A stretch of 64,000 bases of DNA, from positions 1-64,000 of the forward strand of contig NZ_SEBS01000011.1 in assembly GCF_004211145.1 (NCBI RefSeq), given 5' to 3'. A program made the translations under genes and the position numbers. Within the stretch, counting starts at the first letter, position 1. Every line of letters starts with the position of its first letter. The stretch is from Flavobacterium sp. (lineage in GTDB: Bacteria; Bacteroidota; Bacteroidia; Flavobacteriales; Flavobacteriaceae). The notes under the pieces are model-generated. The model made no database searches. It saw only the letters and a program-made list of their open reading frames with translations, and was not told the origin of the DNA. Of the stretch, positions 47,320 to 56,600 are shown piece by piece.

Positions 47320-49061
47320 ACAAGACTGTAAATATTAATCTGGGAGGCATGTTCTTCCACATAGACGAGGACGCCTACCAAAAACTCACCCGTTATTTCG
47401 ACGCGATCAAACGCTCGTTGTCGAACTCAACCGGACAGGACGAGATCATCAAGGACATCGAGATGCGCATCGCCGAGATCATTTCTGAAAAGCACACGCA
47501 CGAAAAACAAGTCATCAATTCACGCGAAGTCGACGAAGTGATCGCGATCATGGGCCAGCCTGAGGATTACCGAATCGAAGACGACGGACAACCCGCTTCA
47601 TCATCGGCTTCATACGAAAACCTAAACGCGGGCCGACGCATGAAAAAACTCTATCGCGATACTGAAAAAGGCATGATCGGTGGCGTCGCGACAGGACTCG
47701 GACATTACTTCGGGATCGATGCCGTGTGGATCAAGATTTTGTTTTTGATATTCGTATTCGCCGGTTTCGGCACCGGAATTATCGCCTACTTCGTACTTTG
47801 GATCGTAACTCCCGCCGCGCTCACTACGGCTGAAAAACTCGAAATGACAGGCGAACCCGTAAACATTTCGAACATCGAAAAGAAAGTCCGCGAGGAATTC
47901 GAGAACGTTTCCGAGAAGTTCAAGAACGCGAACTACGACAAGATGGGAAAGGAAGTCAAGACCGGAGCCGAGCGTTTCGTGAACAACATCCTCGAAGTCC
48001 TGGGAAAGATTTTCAAGGCGTTCGCTAAAGTGTTGGGCGCGCTGATCGTCGTGTTCTCGGCGTTCATGCTCGCTGCGGGCGTCGTGGCTTTGTTCACGCT
48101 TGGTTCGACCACGCTTGTCGACGTGCCGTGGCACAATTACGCCGACGCGGTGAACTACACCGATTTCCCACTTTGGTTCGTAGGCACGCTTGGTTTTCTG
48201 GCAGTAGGAATTCCGATGTTCTTCCTGTTCATCCTGGGATTGAAACTGCTCGTGACGAATTTGAAATCCATCGGGAACATCGCAAAATATACGTTGCTGG
48301 CTTTGTGGCTGATCTCGATCGGAACCTTGATTACGCTTGGCGTGAAACAGGCGACGGAAATCGGTTCGGACGGAAAAATGGTCGAAAAACAAATCATCAA
48401 CATCCAGCCCAACGATACGCTTTTCGTGAAGTTCCGCTACAACGATTATTACGCGAAAGACATTTATCGCCACCACGATTTCGCTTTCGTGCAGGACGAC
48501 AAAGGCAATGAAGTAATCTATTCGAACGAGGTCCATATCGAGATCCTGAGCACCGACGAAAAGCAGCCCTACATCCAAATCGAGAAAATCGCTCGCGGAA
48601 AATCGCTTTCAGAAGCCAAGCAACGCGCTGAAAAAATCAAATACGGGTTCACCGTCGAAGGAAATACCGTAACTTTAGACAACTATTTGCTTACCGAAAT
48701 GTCGAGCAAATACCGCAAACAGGAAGTTCAGATCTTTTTGTATGTTCCCGAGGGAATTTATTTGAGACCCGATAAAAACTTCGAGCATTTCGATTACAGC
48801 GACGATTCGTTCTTCAACCTGCATTTCTCGGGGCAATACAAATATAAGGTCGGGAAAGATCAGGTGAAATGTCTCGATTGTCCCGCCGACGAGAACGATT
48901 GGGACGATATCGAAGGCACGTTCGACGTTGACAGCGTGAATGTTTCGGGTACGATCGTAACCGACGGCGACACGATTTCCATCAAGGGAACATCGAAAAA
49001 CGGAAAACCTTTCAAAGGCCTGAAAACGGGCGAAAACGGAGAAATAATCAAAAACGAATAA
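47316..49061 (+). CDS. PspC domain membrane protein
   Basis: 581 residues. N-terminal 1-90 (MNKTVNINLGGMFFHIDEDA, DAIKRSLSNSTGQDEIIKDIE) is the typical Bacteroidetes module that precedes PspC. The PspC domain lies at about 107-165 (KLYRDTEKGMIGGVATGLGH, WIKILFLIFVFAG). Further helices follow, with a long C-terminal soluble part ending FKGLKTGENGEIIKNE. PspC proteins take part in membrane stress response. Translationally coupled to padR. Confidence 0.92.
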   Translation: MNKTVNINLGGMFFHIDEDAYQKLTRYFDAIKRSLSNSTGQDEIIKDIEMRIAEIISEKHTHEKQVINSREVDEVIAIMGQPEDYRIEDDGQPASSSASYENLNAGRRMKKLYRDTEKGMIGGVATGLGHYFGIDAVWIKILFLIFVFAGFGTGIIAYFVLWIVTPAALTTAEKLEMTGEPVNISNIEKKVREEFENVSEKFKNANYDKMGKEVKTGAERFVNNILEVLGKIFKAFAKVLGALIVVFSAFMLAAGVVALFTLGSTTLVDVPWHNYADAVNYTDFPLWFVGTLGFLAVGIPMFFLFILGLKLLVTNLKSIGNIAKYTLLALWLISIGTLITLGVKQATEIGSDGKMVEKQIINIQPNDTLFVKFRYNDYYAKDIYRHHDFAFVQDDKGNEVIYSNEVHIEILSTDEKQPYIQIEKIARGKSLSEAKQRAEKIKYGFTVEGNTVTLDNYLLTEMSSKYRKQEVQIFLYVPEGIYLRPDKNFEHFDYSDDSFFNLHFSGQYKYKVGKDQVKCLDCPADENDWDDIEGTFDVDSVNVSGTIVTDGDTISIKGTSKNGKPFKGLKTGENGEIIKNE

Positions 49062-49062
49062 T

Positions 49063-49803
49063 ATGTCAATCATCACTTCAACCACCAGATTCACGCTTGC
49101 GGCGCTACTTGCGATTTGTTTCGCCTCATGTCAGGATTTCGATGTCAAAACCATCGTTGGCAGCGGAAACGTAAAAACAGAAACCCGGAATATTCAGGGC
49201 AACTTCACCAAAATCAAAGCGAGCCGCGGTCTCGATGTTGAAATTGAACAGGCCGATGTCACGTCGGTGGTGGTTGAAGCCGATGATAACCTGATCTCGC
49301 ACATTACCACGAAATTAGAAGGAAATACGCTCGTGATCTCGTCCGACTACAACGGTTATACGAACGTGACCGCGAAAAAAGTCACCGTGAAGATGCCCAA
49401 GATCGAAGGCTTGACAGCCGAAGCGGGATCAAGCATCCGATCGCTCAATAACTTAATCAGCGAAAACCTTTCACTCGAAACGAACAGCGGCGCGAACATG
49501 AAAGTCGTCGTGGAGGCCGAAGACCTGAGCGCCGAATCGTCAAGCGGAAGCACGCTCGAAGTCAGCGGGAAAGCCATCGATTTCGACACGAATTCCTCAA
49601 GCGGAAGCGGCGTCGAAGCGGGACAATTGCTTGCGAACGATGTTTCGGCCGACGCAAGTTCAGGCAGTCACATCGTCGTGCACCCGATCGTGAAACTCGA
49701 CGGGAAGGCCTCGAGCGGCGGATCGGTTGAGTACAATAACGATCCGAAATCTTTGGAAAGAGATGAGAGTTCAGGCGGAAGCGTGGGGAAAAGAACTAAT
49801 TGA
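49063..49803 (+). CDS. DUF2807 lipoprotein 2
   Basis: 246 residues. Lipobox FASC after a signal (TLAALLAICFASC). DUF2807 repeats: VVVEADDNLISHITTKLEGN, LNNLISENLSLETNSGANMK, LSAESSSGSTLEVSG. Starts two bases after the PspC gene. The stop TGA is the first unit of the AATTGAC array at 49798. Confidence 0.9.
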   Translation: MSIITSTTRFTLAALLAICFASCQDFDVKTIVGSGNVKTETRNIQGNFTKIKASRGLDVEIEQADVTSVVVEADDNLISHITTKLEGNTLVISSDYNGYTNVTAKKVTVKMPKIEGLTAEAGSSIRSLNNLISENLSLETNSGANMKVVVEAEDLSAESSSGSTLEVSGKAIDFDTNSSSGSGVEAGQLLANDVSADASSGSHIVVHPIVKLDGKASSGGSVEYNNDPKSLERDESSGGSVGKRTN

Positions 49804-50178
49804 CAATTGACAATTGACAGTTAGGGTTGCTCTTGCGCTGGACGTTTAGGATTCCGATTTGATAGTGCGGATTTCCGTGATATACTCTTTGGGTAGGTAT
49901 CGGCTTTTCTGGTTATAAAGTCGCGTAGTATGTCTTTGGAGCAAAAAATCATTTCAAGTTGCAACTACATTTTTCCCTTATTTTCAAGGTCAAAGCGCCT
50001 ACATCCTATTTCTTGAATGTTCATTAATCTGTAGAAATTATTATTCCGGCCATTCAAAAACGCCGATAATTGACCCAACCTCCAAACTTACCCAAAGCCA
50101 ATTGTCCATTATCAATTGTCCATTATCCATTGTCAATTGTCAATTATCAATCGTCAATTGTCCATTATCCATTGTCCT
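49798..50178. repeat. AATTGAC cassette, inverted arms
   Basis: AATTGACAATTGACAATTGA at 49798-49824 contains the stop codon of the upstream gene; the inverted GTCAATTG and CCATTATC units at 50099-50178 abut the ATG at 50179. The spacer of about 275 bases holds no gene that I can see. Confidence 0.92.
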
Positions 50179-50952
50179 ATGAAAAAATCCCTACAACTCG
50201 TAGCCACTTCCCTATTGCTTTTTTGCAGCCTGTCGATAAGCGCACAAGATGTGGATCTCGAGCGCACGATCCGAGAAAAAGACAGCCTGTTCTGGCTCGC
50301 CTACAACAAGTGCGACGACGCGGGAATGCACGAATTCATAGCCGATGACGTGGAATTCTACCACGACAAAGGCGGCATTCAAAAAGGCTGGGCGACGTTT
50401 CAGGAGACTACGAAAAAGAACCTGTGCGGACGAGCTGATTGGCGAATAAGACGTGAAGCATATCCTGAAAGCTACCGCATTTATCCGATGGAAAAGGACG
50501 GTCGACTCTACGGCGCGGTCCTGTCGGGCGATCATAAATTTTTCGTGACCGAGAACGGCAAACCCGAATACTGGACGGGCGTCGCGAAATTCACCCATCT
50601 TTGGCTGCTCACTGACGGCAAATGGAAAATGTCGCGCATCTTAAGCTACAATCACGACGCGCCGAAATACGAAAACAAGCGAACCGAAATTTTCGTGTCA
50701 GACAAAGCGCTTTCGCCATTCGTCGGAAAATACAAAAGCGACCAAGGCGAACTGACTTTCGAGAAATCCAGTAACGGTCTCACGCTTTACATCAGAAATA
50801 ACAAATACGTGCTTTTCCCCGAATCGCAGACTACGTTTTTCTACAAGGAACGCGATTTGACGTTCGAATTCGTAAAATCGGGCGACAAGGTTTCGAAAGT
50901 AATCATCCGAGAAAACGGTGCAATCGTCGGCGAAAGCCCGGTCGTAAAATAA
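50179..50952 (+). CDS. Secreted NTF2-like (DUF4440) protein
   Basis: 257 residues. Signal peptide MKKSLQLVATSLLLFCSLSISAQ. A DUF4440/SnoaL-like domain (DSLFWLAYNKCDDAGMHEFI) covers about 25-150, and a DUF3471-like domain (PFVGKYKSDQGELTFEKS, to VIRENG) follows. Possible periplasmic binding of small ligands. The longer frame from 50116 is made only of repeat units. Confidence 0.85.
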   Translation: MKKSLQLVATSLLLFCSLSISAQDVDLERTIREKDSLFWLAYNKCDDAGMHEFIADDVEFYHDKGGIQKGWATFQETTKKNLCGRADWRIRREAYPESYRIYPMEKDGRLYGAVLSGDHKFFVTENGKPEYWTGVAKFTHLWLLTDGKWKMSRILSYNHDAPKYENKRTEIFVSDKALSPFVGKYKSDQGELTFEKSSNGLTLYIRNNKYVLFPESQTTFFYKERDLTFEFVKSGDKVSKVIIRENGAIVGESPVVK

Positions 50953-50978
50953 AAACGATGCAACCGTATCGGCAAAAA

Positions 50979-51007
50979 TCACGTCCCGTATAACAGCGGG
51001 ACTTTTT
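50979..51007 (+). terminator. Terminator after the NTF2-like gene
   Basis: GTCCCG - TATAACAG - CGGGAC with a T run. Confidence 0.85.
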
Positions 51008-51066
51008 GTAGCGTAAAAGTTCGTAAATTCCGCACAACCAACATTCATTAATCAACAAACACAATC

Positions 51067-51939
51067 ATGCAACTTGTAATCAAAAACATTGACAAGAAAT
51101 ACGGCAATGGCGTGCACGCGCTCAACGACGTCTCACTCACGATCGACAAGGGAATGTTCGGGCTTTTAGGTCCGAACGGAGCCGGAAAATCATCGCTCAT
51201 GCGAACCCTTGCCACGTTGCAGGACGTAGACAGCGGATCTGCTTTCCTGGGCGACATCGACGTTTTGAACGACAAAGAAGCCGTTCGAAGGAACTTGGGT
51301 TACCTTCCCCAGGAATTTGGGGTTTACCCGCGTACTTCGGCTGTTGAATTGCTCGACCACTTGGCGCTCTTGAAGGGTTTCGATAAAAAATCGGAACGCA
51401 AGGAAATCGTCGAACAGTTGCTCGTGAAAGTCAATCTTTGGGAGCAGCGCAAAAATGCCGTGAGCAGTTATAGCGGCGGAATGCGCCAACGTTTCGGAAT
51501 CGCGCAAAGCCTTATCGGAAATCCAAAATTAGTGATCGTCGACGAACCGACGGCAGGTCTCGATCCCGGAGAGCGCAATCGCTTCTACAATATTTTAAGT
51601 GAAATCGGTGAAAACGTGATCGTGATCCTGTCGACCCATATCGTCCAGGACGTTCGCGAACTGTGTACACAAATGGCGATCATGGACAAAGGACGCGTGC
51701 TGTATTCGGGAAACACTGATGATGCGCTTGTCCAGATCAAGGGAAAAGTCTGGGAAAAGAAAGTCGACAAACACGCCTTGCCGCAGTATCAAAGTGATTA
51801 CAAGGTGATTTCGAACAAGCTCGTCGGCGGAAGCCCGCTGATCCACGTATACAGCGATGACGCGCCCGGCAATGGTTTTTTCAAGGCCGAGGAAAATCTC
51901 GAAGACGTATTTTTCGCCAAACTCAACGAACTCGTCTAA
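51067..51939 (+). CDS. ABC transporter ATP-binding protein (partner of the permease-M1 fusion)
   Basis: 290 residues. Walker A GPNGAGKS (about 37-44), signature SGGMRQR, Walker B LVIVDEPTAGLDP. ATPases of this form pair with ABC-2 permeases. The gene is separated from the downstream fusion by 3 bases, so the pair works together. Confidence 0.93.
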   Translation: MQLVIKNIDKKYGNGVHALNDVSLTIDKGMFGLLGPNGAGKSSLMRTLATLQDVDSGSAFLGDIDVLNDKEAVRRNLGYLPQEFGVYPRTSAVELLDHLALLKGFDKKSERKEIVEQLLVKVNLWEQRKNAVSSYSGGMRQRFGIAQSLIGNPKLVIVDEPTAGLDPGERNRFYNILSEIGENVIVILSTHIVQDVRELCTQMAIMDKGRVLYSGNTDDALVQIKGKVWEKKVDKHALPQYQSDYKVISNKLVGGSPLIHVYSDDAPGNGFFKAEENLEDVFFAKLNELV

Positions 51940-51942
51940 GCC

Positions 51943-54900
51943 ATGTGGAAATTTATACGACACGAGTTGCGGTATTGGCTTAAATCGCCGATGACCTGGA
52001 TTTTCCTGACCATCAATTCGCTTTTGGTTTTTGGCGCGATGTGCACCGACAACATCCAAATCGGCGGCGGAATGGGCAGCGAACACAAAAATTCACCTTT
52101 TTCGATCCAATTGATCTACGGGACGATGTGCCTTGTGAGCCTGCTCATGATCACGGCGTTCATGAACGCGACGGCCAACCGCGACTTCCAGTTCGGGATG
52201 CAGCAGTTTGTTTTTTCATCACCTATTAAGAAACGCGATTATTTTTTTGGTAAGTTCATCGGAGCTTGCCTGATTGCGATCATTCCGCTTTTCGGGGTTA
52301 CGATCGGGACCTTGATCGCTCCGTTGGTCGCTCCCGCATTCGACTGGAGCCCTGCCGAACGTTACGGCGAAGTCATCTGGTCAGGTCATTTGATGGGAAT
52401 TCTCACGTTCGCGATTCCGAACGTGTTCATCATCGGCGTGATGGTTTTTTCGCTTGCGATCTATTTCAGGAGCAGCATCGTTTCGTTCATCGGTTCGATG
52501 ATGATTTTGGTTTTATATTCGGTTACATCGGGATTCACGCGCGATATTGAAAAACAATGGCTCGCGAATCTGCTCGATCCATTCGGGTTTCGTCCGCTTG
52601 GCATCGTCTCGAAATACATGACCGTCGATGAAAAGAACGCGCACGCCGTAGCACTTGAAGGTGCGTTACTAACGAATCGATTGGTTTGGGTCGGGATCGC
52701 GTTCCTGATTTTGGTAATCGTTTACGCGCGATTCTCATTCAACACGAAAAACGAGAAACACAAAAAGCCCAAAAAAATCAAATCGGAAAGTCCTGCGATA
52801 TTGACCGACAAGATTTACACGGCGCGCAAGGCCAACGTTTTTTCATTCTCAATCTTCATACATCTGGTCAAGTTCGAAATGCTTGCCGTGATTCGAAATC
52901 CGACATTCATCATCATCACGTCGATCGGGCTGATCAACCTGATCGCAAGCATCACGAGTTTTACGGGTTCTTACGGTTCGGACCAATATCCCGTGACCGA
53001 CGACATGATCAGTTCGATCAAAGGTGCTTTTTACATGTTTCTTTTGGGTTTCATCATATTCTATTCGGGCGTTCTGGTCTGGAAAGAACGCGACGCCAAA
53101 ATAAACGAGATCCAGGATGCGACGCCCATAAAAACCGGAATGTTGTTCGCATCGAAAGCGTTGGCGATGATTTTTGCGACGGCGTTGATCCTAAGTTTGA
53201 CGATATTCGTGGGCATCATCGCGCAGTCGCTTTACGGCTACCATCGTTATCAAGTGGACGTTTACATCGAATCGATCCTAGGCATCAGCCTGTCGTTCTT
53301 CTCGTTCGCGATCATCCTGGCGCTGCTTTTCCATTACTTGATAAACAATCGGTACATCGCGTATTTCGCGTTCGTCGTTTTCCTGATCCTCAATACCTTT
53401 ATATGGAGTGGCTTCGATGTGAGCACGTATCTCGTACAGTTCGGGCAAAGTGAAAACGTGCAATACAGCGACATGAACGGTTTCGGGCCTTTCGTTTCGG
53501 GTCAGGTTTGGTTTACTTTATATTGGAGCCTGTTCTGCATAATCTTGAGTTTCGTGACCAACGCGTTTTACGCACGCGGCAAGGAAGAACGTTTCGGAGC
53601 GCGATGGAAACGGGCCAAAGTCCAACTCGGCCGAAGCAAAATCGCGATCTTCGTGAGCGTTCTCGCCTTCTTCATCTGCGGCGGATTCATCTTTTACAAC
53701 ACGAATGTCCTGAATCGCTACACGACGTCGGACCAGCAGGAAGATATGCAGGTGCAATACGAGAAATTGTACAAGAAATACGAAACCGTCACGCAGCCCC
53801 GATGGACGGCACTCGACTACAAGATCGATCTCGATCCGGCGCATCGCAACCTCAGCGCGACGATCACCGCCTGGGCGAAAAACACGTCGGCGCAACCGAT
53901 CGGCGAATTGCATTTCACGATGCCGTCTTCATCGGACAGCGTCGAGGTCGTGATTCCGGGCGCGAGACAAAAATTGCGCGATAACGATCATTTCTACCGA
54001 ATCTATGCGTTGGCAAAACCATTGCAACCGAACGATTCGCTCAAAGTCGTCGTCAATTATAAGAATTTCACGAGAGGTTTTGAGAACGACATCAGCTTCT
54101 TGTCGGTTACTGAAAATGGTTCGTTCTTCAACAATGCCGATATTTTCCCGAACTTCGGATACAACAGCGACTACGAGATTTCTGACCGTAACAAGCGCAA
54201 GGAATTGAAACTGCCGCTCAGAAAACGAATGGCAAAACTCAATGACAATGACGTCGCGACGCGCAAAAACACCTACATCAGCAACGATTCGGATTGGGTG
54301 AGCGTCACCACTACGATGAGCACTTCGCCCGACCAGATCGCCATTGCGCCAGGTTCGCTTTTGAAATCCTGGGAAGCCGACGGTAAAAAGTATTTCCAAT
54401 ACAGGCTCGACCAGAAGTCGCTGAATTTCTACTCGTTCCTATCGGCGCGATATGAAGTCGCTCGCAAAAAATGGAACGGCATCGACCTCGAAGTCTATTA
54501 CGACAAAAATCACGCGTACAACGTGCCCAACATGATGAGCGCCATGCAGAAATCGCTTGAATACTACACCAAAAATTTCGGGCCGTATTACCACAAGCAG
54601 TGCCGCATCATCGAATTCCCGCGTTACCAGTCGTTCGCGCAGGCATTCCCTGGAACGATGCCGTTCAGCGAAGGGATCGGATTCATTCTCGATTTGCGCG
54701 ATGTCACGAAAGACGACATCGATCAGGTCTATTATGTCGTGGCCCACGAAATGGCGCATCAGTATTGGGCGCATCAGGTGATTGGGCCTCCGATGCAGGG
54801 CAGCGAAATGATGAGTGAAGGTTTCGCGCAATATTCGGCGCTTATGGTCATGGAAAAGGAATATGGAAAAGACAAAATGAAGAAATTCCTGAGTTATGAG

Positions 54901-55524
54901 ATGGACAATTATCTCAACGCGCGCAGCAACGAGCCTGAGGCCGAACGTCCGCTGATGAAGACCGAGAACCAGCAATACATCCATTACAACAAGGCGAGCG
55001 TCGTGATGTATTATTTAAAGGAAATGATCGGCGAGGATAAAACGAATCTCGCGTTGCGCAATCTCGTGGGCAAATACGCGTACAAAAATCCGCCGTATGC
55101 GACATCGAATGAGGCGGTGCGCGAATTCAAGAAAGTGACGCCCGATTCCCTGCAATATCTCATAAACGACATGTTCGAAAAAATCACGTTGTTCGACAAC
55201 CGCATGTCCGAAGCGAAATTCCAGAAAAAAGGAAAGGATTTCGTCGTGACTTTGAAAACGCAATCGCAGAAATTCAGGGCGGATTCACTCGGAAAGGAAA
55301 CGAAAATCCCGATCAAGGATTATATCGACATCGCCGTTTTTGCCAAGCCGACCGACGATGAAGAAACCGGAAAAATCTTGATCAAACGCCGACTAAAGAT
55401 CACCAAGAAGGACAACACGTTTTCGTTTATCGTGAAAGAACAGCCGTACAATGCGGGAATCGACCCTTACAATTATTTGATTGACAGGCTTCCGAACGAC
55501 AATCTGAGGAAATTTGAAGAATAA
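51943..55524 (+). CDS. ABC-2 permease fused to M1 aminopeptidase
   Basis: 1193 residues. The first half (about 1-560) has around ten to twelve helices in two ABC-2 blocks (AMCTDNIQ, then QLIYGTMCLVSLLMIT). A further helix (IAIFVSVLAFFICGGFIFY, about 565-583) leads into a periplasmic M1 gluzincin domain: HEMAH at 935-939 and the second glutamate at 959 in MSEGFAQY, with 19 residues between, one more than in classical M1 enzymes. The fusion joins export and peptide cleavage in one protein; the substrate is unknown, possibly a peptide or toxin. Confidence 0.93.
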   Translation: MWKFIRHELRYWLKSPMTWIFLTINSLLVFGAMCTDNIQIGGGMGSEHKNSPFSIQLIYGTMCLVSLLMITAFMNATANRDFQFGMQQFVFSSPIKKRDYFFGKFIGACLIAIIPLFGVTIGTLIAPLVAPAFDWSPAERYGEVIWSGHLMGILTFAIPNVFIIGVMVFSLAIYFRSSIVSFIGSMMILVLYSVTSGFTRDIEKQWLANLLDPFGFRPLGIVSKYMTVDEKNAHAVALEGALLTNRLVWVGIAFLILVIVYARFSFNTKNEKHKKPKKIKSESPAILTDKIYTARKANVFSFSIFIHLVKFEMLAVIRNPTFIIITSIGLINLIASITSFTGSYGSDQYPVTDDMISSIKGAFYMFLLGFIIFYSGVLVWKERDAKINEIQDATPIKTGMLFASKALAMIFATALILSLTIFVGIIAQSLYGYHRYQVDVYIESILGISLSFFSFAIILALLFHYLINNRYIAYFAFVVFLILNTFIWSGFDVSTYLVQFGQSENVQYSDMNGFGPFVSGQVWFTLYWSLFCIILSFVTNAFYARGKEERFGARWKRAKVQLGRSKIAIFVSVLAFFICGGFIFYNTNVLNRYTTSDQQEDMQVQYEKLYKKYETVTQPRWTALDYKIDLDPAHRNLSATITAWAKNTSAQPIGELHFTMPSSSDSVEVVIPGARQKLRDNDHFYRIYALAKPLQPNDSLKVVVNYKNFTRGFENDISFLSVTENGSFFNNADIFPNFGYNSDYEISDRNKRKELKLPLRKRMAKLNDNDVATRKNTYISNDSDWVSVTTTMSTSPDQIAIAPGSLLKSWEADGKKYFQYRLDQKSLNFYSFLSARYEVARKKWNGIDLEVYYDKNHAYNVPNMMSAMQKSLEYYTKNFGPYYHKQCRIIEFPRYQSFAQAFPGTMPFSEGIGFILDLRDVTKDDIDQVYYVVAHEMAHQYWAHQVIGPPMQGSEMMSEGFAQYSALMVMEKEYGKDKMKKFLSYEMDNYLNARSNEPEAERPLMKTENQQYIHYNKASVVMYYLKEMIGEDKTNLALRNLVGKYAYKNPPYATSNEAVREFKKVTPDSLQYLINDMFEKITLFDNRMSEAKFQKKGKDFVVTLKTQSQKFRADSLGKETKIPIKDYIDIAVFAKPTDDEETGKILIKRRLKITKKDNTFSFIVKEQPYNAGIDPYNYLIDRLPNDNLRKFEE

Positions 55525-55528
55525 GATA

Positions 55529-55557
55529 ACGTCCCGATAAACTATCGGGATGTTTTT
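55529..55557 (+). terminator. Terminator of the ABC-M1 operon
   Basis: ACGTCCCGATA - AAC - TATCGGGATGTTTTTT, an 11-bp stem (one G-U). Confidence 0.9.
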
Positions 55558-55585
55558 TATATTTGTGGCTCAACCAACAACAATC

Positions 55586-56419
55586 ATGAGGAAAAATATA
55601 CTGTTGCTGATCGTCTGTTTTTCAGTGATGACCGCGTTTGGACAAAAGCTCAAAGGCACGAAAAACGTGACGACGTCGTCTAAGGAAATCGGGAATTTCG
55701 AGTCGATCGAAGTAAGTGACAACATCGAGGTTTTCCTTTCGAAAGGCGACAAATCAGAAATTGAGATCGAGGCCGACGACAATTTGCACGAAGTCATTTC
55801 GATCTCGGAAAGCACGGGAACTTTGCGGATTTCAGCCACCGAAAAAGTAACGACGTTCAAAAAACTCAGCGTCAAAATCACATACACCGACGATTTCAAG
55901 ATGCTTACTGCGAAAGGCTCGAGCAACGTCACCGCGCTCACCGATCTTCAACTCGCCGATTTCACGTTCAAGACGTTCGAGTCGGCCAAGATTTTCGCGA
56001 CCGTGAAAGGCAAGAAATTCACGCTCATGGCGAACGACAAATCCAAAACCGAACTCAATGTGACGGCGACCGAAACCACGGTCGAAATGAACAACAACGC
56101 GAGTTTGAAAGCGCTGATCTCGTCAGACAAGATTACGTTCGACATGTATCAGAAAGCATCGGCCTCGATCGAGGGCGACGTGAACACGTTGAAACTGCGA
56201 CTCGACAACAACACCACGTTCACGGGCAAAAACCTCACGACCAAAAACGCGAACATCACGACCGAAGGCAGCAGCAATTGCAGTATCGAAGTGATCGAGA
56301 AGGCAGTAATTTCGGCATCGGGGAAATCCGAAATCGATTTGCATGGAGAGCAGAAAATCGAGATTAATAAGTTTAGTGATAATGCGTTGATTTCGAAGAA
56401 GAATAATAAGGTAAAGTAG
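55586..56419 (+). CDS. DUF2807 secreted protein 3
   Basis: 277 residues. Signal peptide MRKNILLLIVCFSVMTAFGQ. DUF2807 strands: IEVSDNIEVFLSKGDKSEIE, MLTAKGSSNVTALTDL, LMANDKSKTELNVTA. Third family member within 9 kb. Its stop is followed on the next base by nine perfect GCCTGAGT octads. Confidence 0.88.
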   Translation: MRKNILLLIVCFSVMTAFGQKLKGTKNVTTSSKEIGNFESIEVSDNIEVFLSKGDKSEIEIEADDNLHEVISISESTGTLRISATEKVTTFKKLSVKITYTDDFKMLTAKGSSNVTALTDLQLADFTFKTFESAKIFATVKGKKFTLMANDKSKTELNVTATETTVEMNNNASLKALISSDKITFDMYQKASASIEGDVNTLKLRLDNNTTFTGKNLTTKNANITTEGSSNCSIEVIEKAVISASGKSEIDLHGEQKIEINKFSDNALISKKNNKVK

Positions 56420-56494
56420 TGCCTGAGTGCCTGAGTGCCTGAGTGCCTGAGTGCCTGAGTGCCTGAGTGCCTGAGTGCCTGAGTGCCTGAGTGC
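56420..56494. repeat. GCCTGAGT perfect octad array, nine units
   Basis: Nine identical GCCTGAGT units (56421-56492) plus GC, one base after the TAG stop. Read in sense it repeats TGA in all frames. Its perfection suggests recent expansion and possible copy-number change. Confidence 0.97.
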
Positions 56495-56501
56495 AAAAAT
56501 G

Positions 56502-56532
56502 AAAAATCCCGGTCGAAATGCCGGGATTTTTT
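56502..56532 (+). terminator. Terminator of DUF2807 gene 3
   Basis: AAAATCCCGG - TCGAAATG - CCGGGATTTTTT, a 10-bp stem. Confidence 0.92.
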
Positions 56533-56570
56533 ATTTCGTATTGTAAACGAATTGTTTCGGTATAAAAGAG

Positions 56571-56600
56571 AACTTTAAACGCTAAACCCTAAACAAATCA
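56571..56600. repeat. TTTAGGG heptads at the trxB stop
   Basis: ACTTTAAACGCTAAACCC followed by TAAACAAATCA; the trxB stop (TGA, minus strand, 56598-56600) is the end of the array. In trxB sense it reads TTTAGGG and TTTAGCG. Confidence 0.8.

Noticed and set aside
47622..48578. Minus-strand frame of 318 codons inside the PspC gene
   Set aside because: Antisense shadow of PspC; long only because of GC-rich codon choice.
50116..50178. N-terminal extension MSIIHCQLSIINRQ of the NTF2-like protein
   Set aside because: Encoded by the CCATTATC array; the signal peptide begins at 50179.
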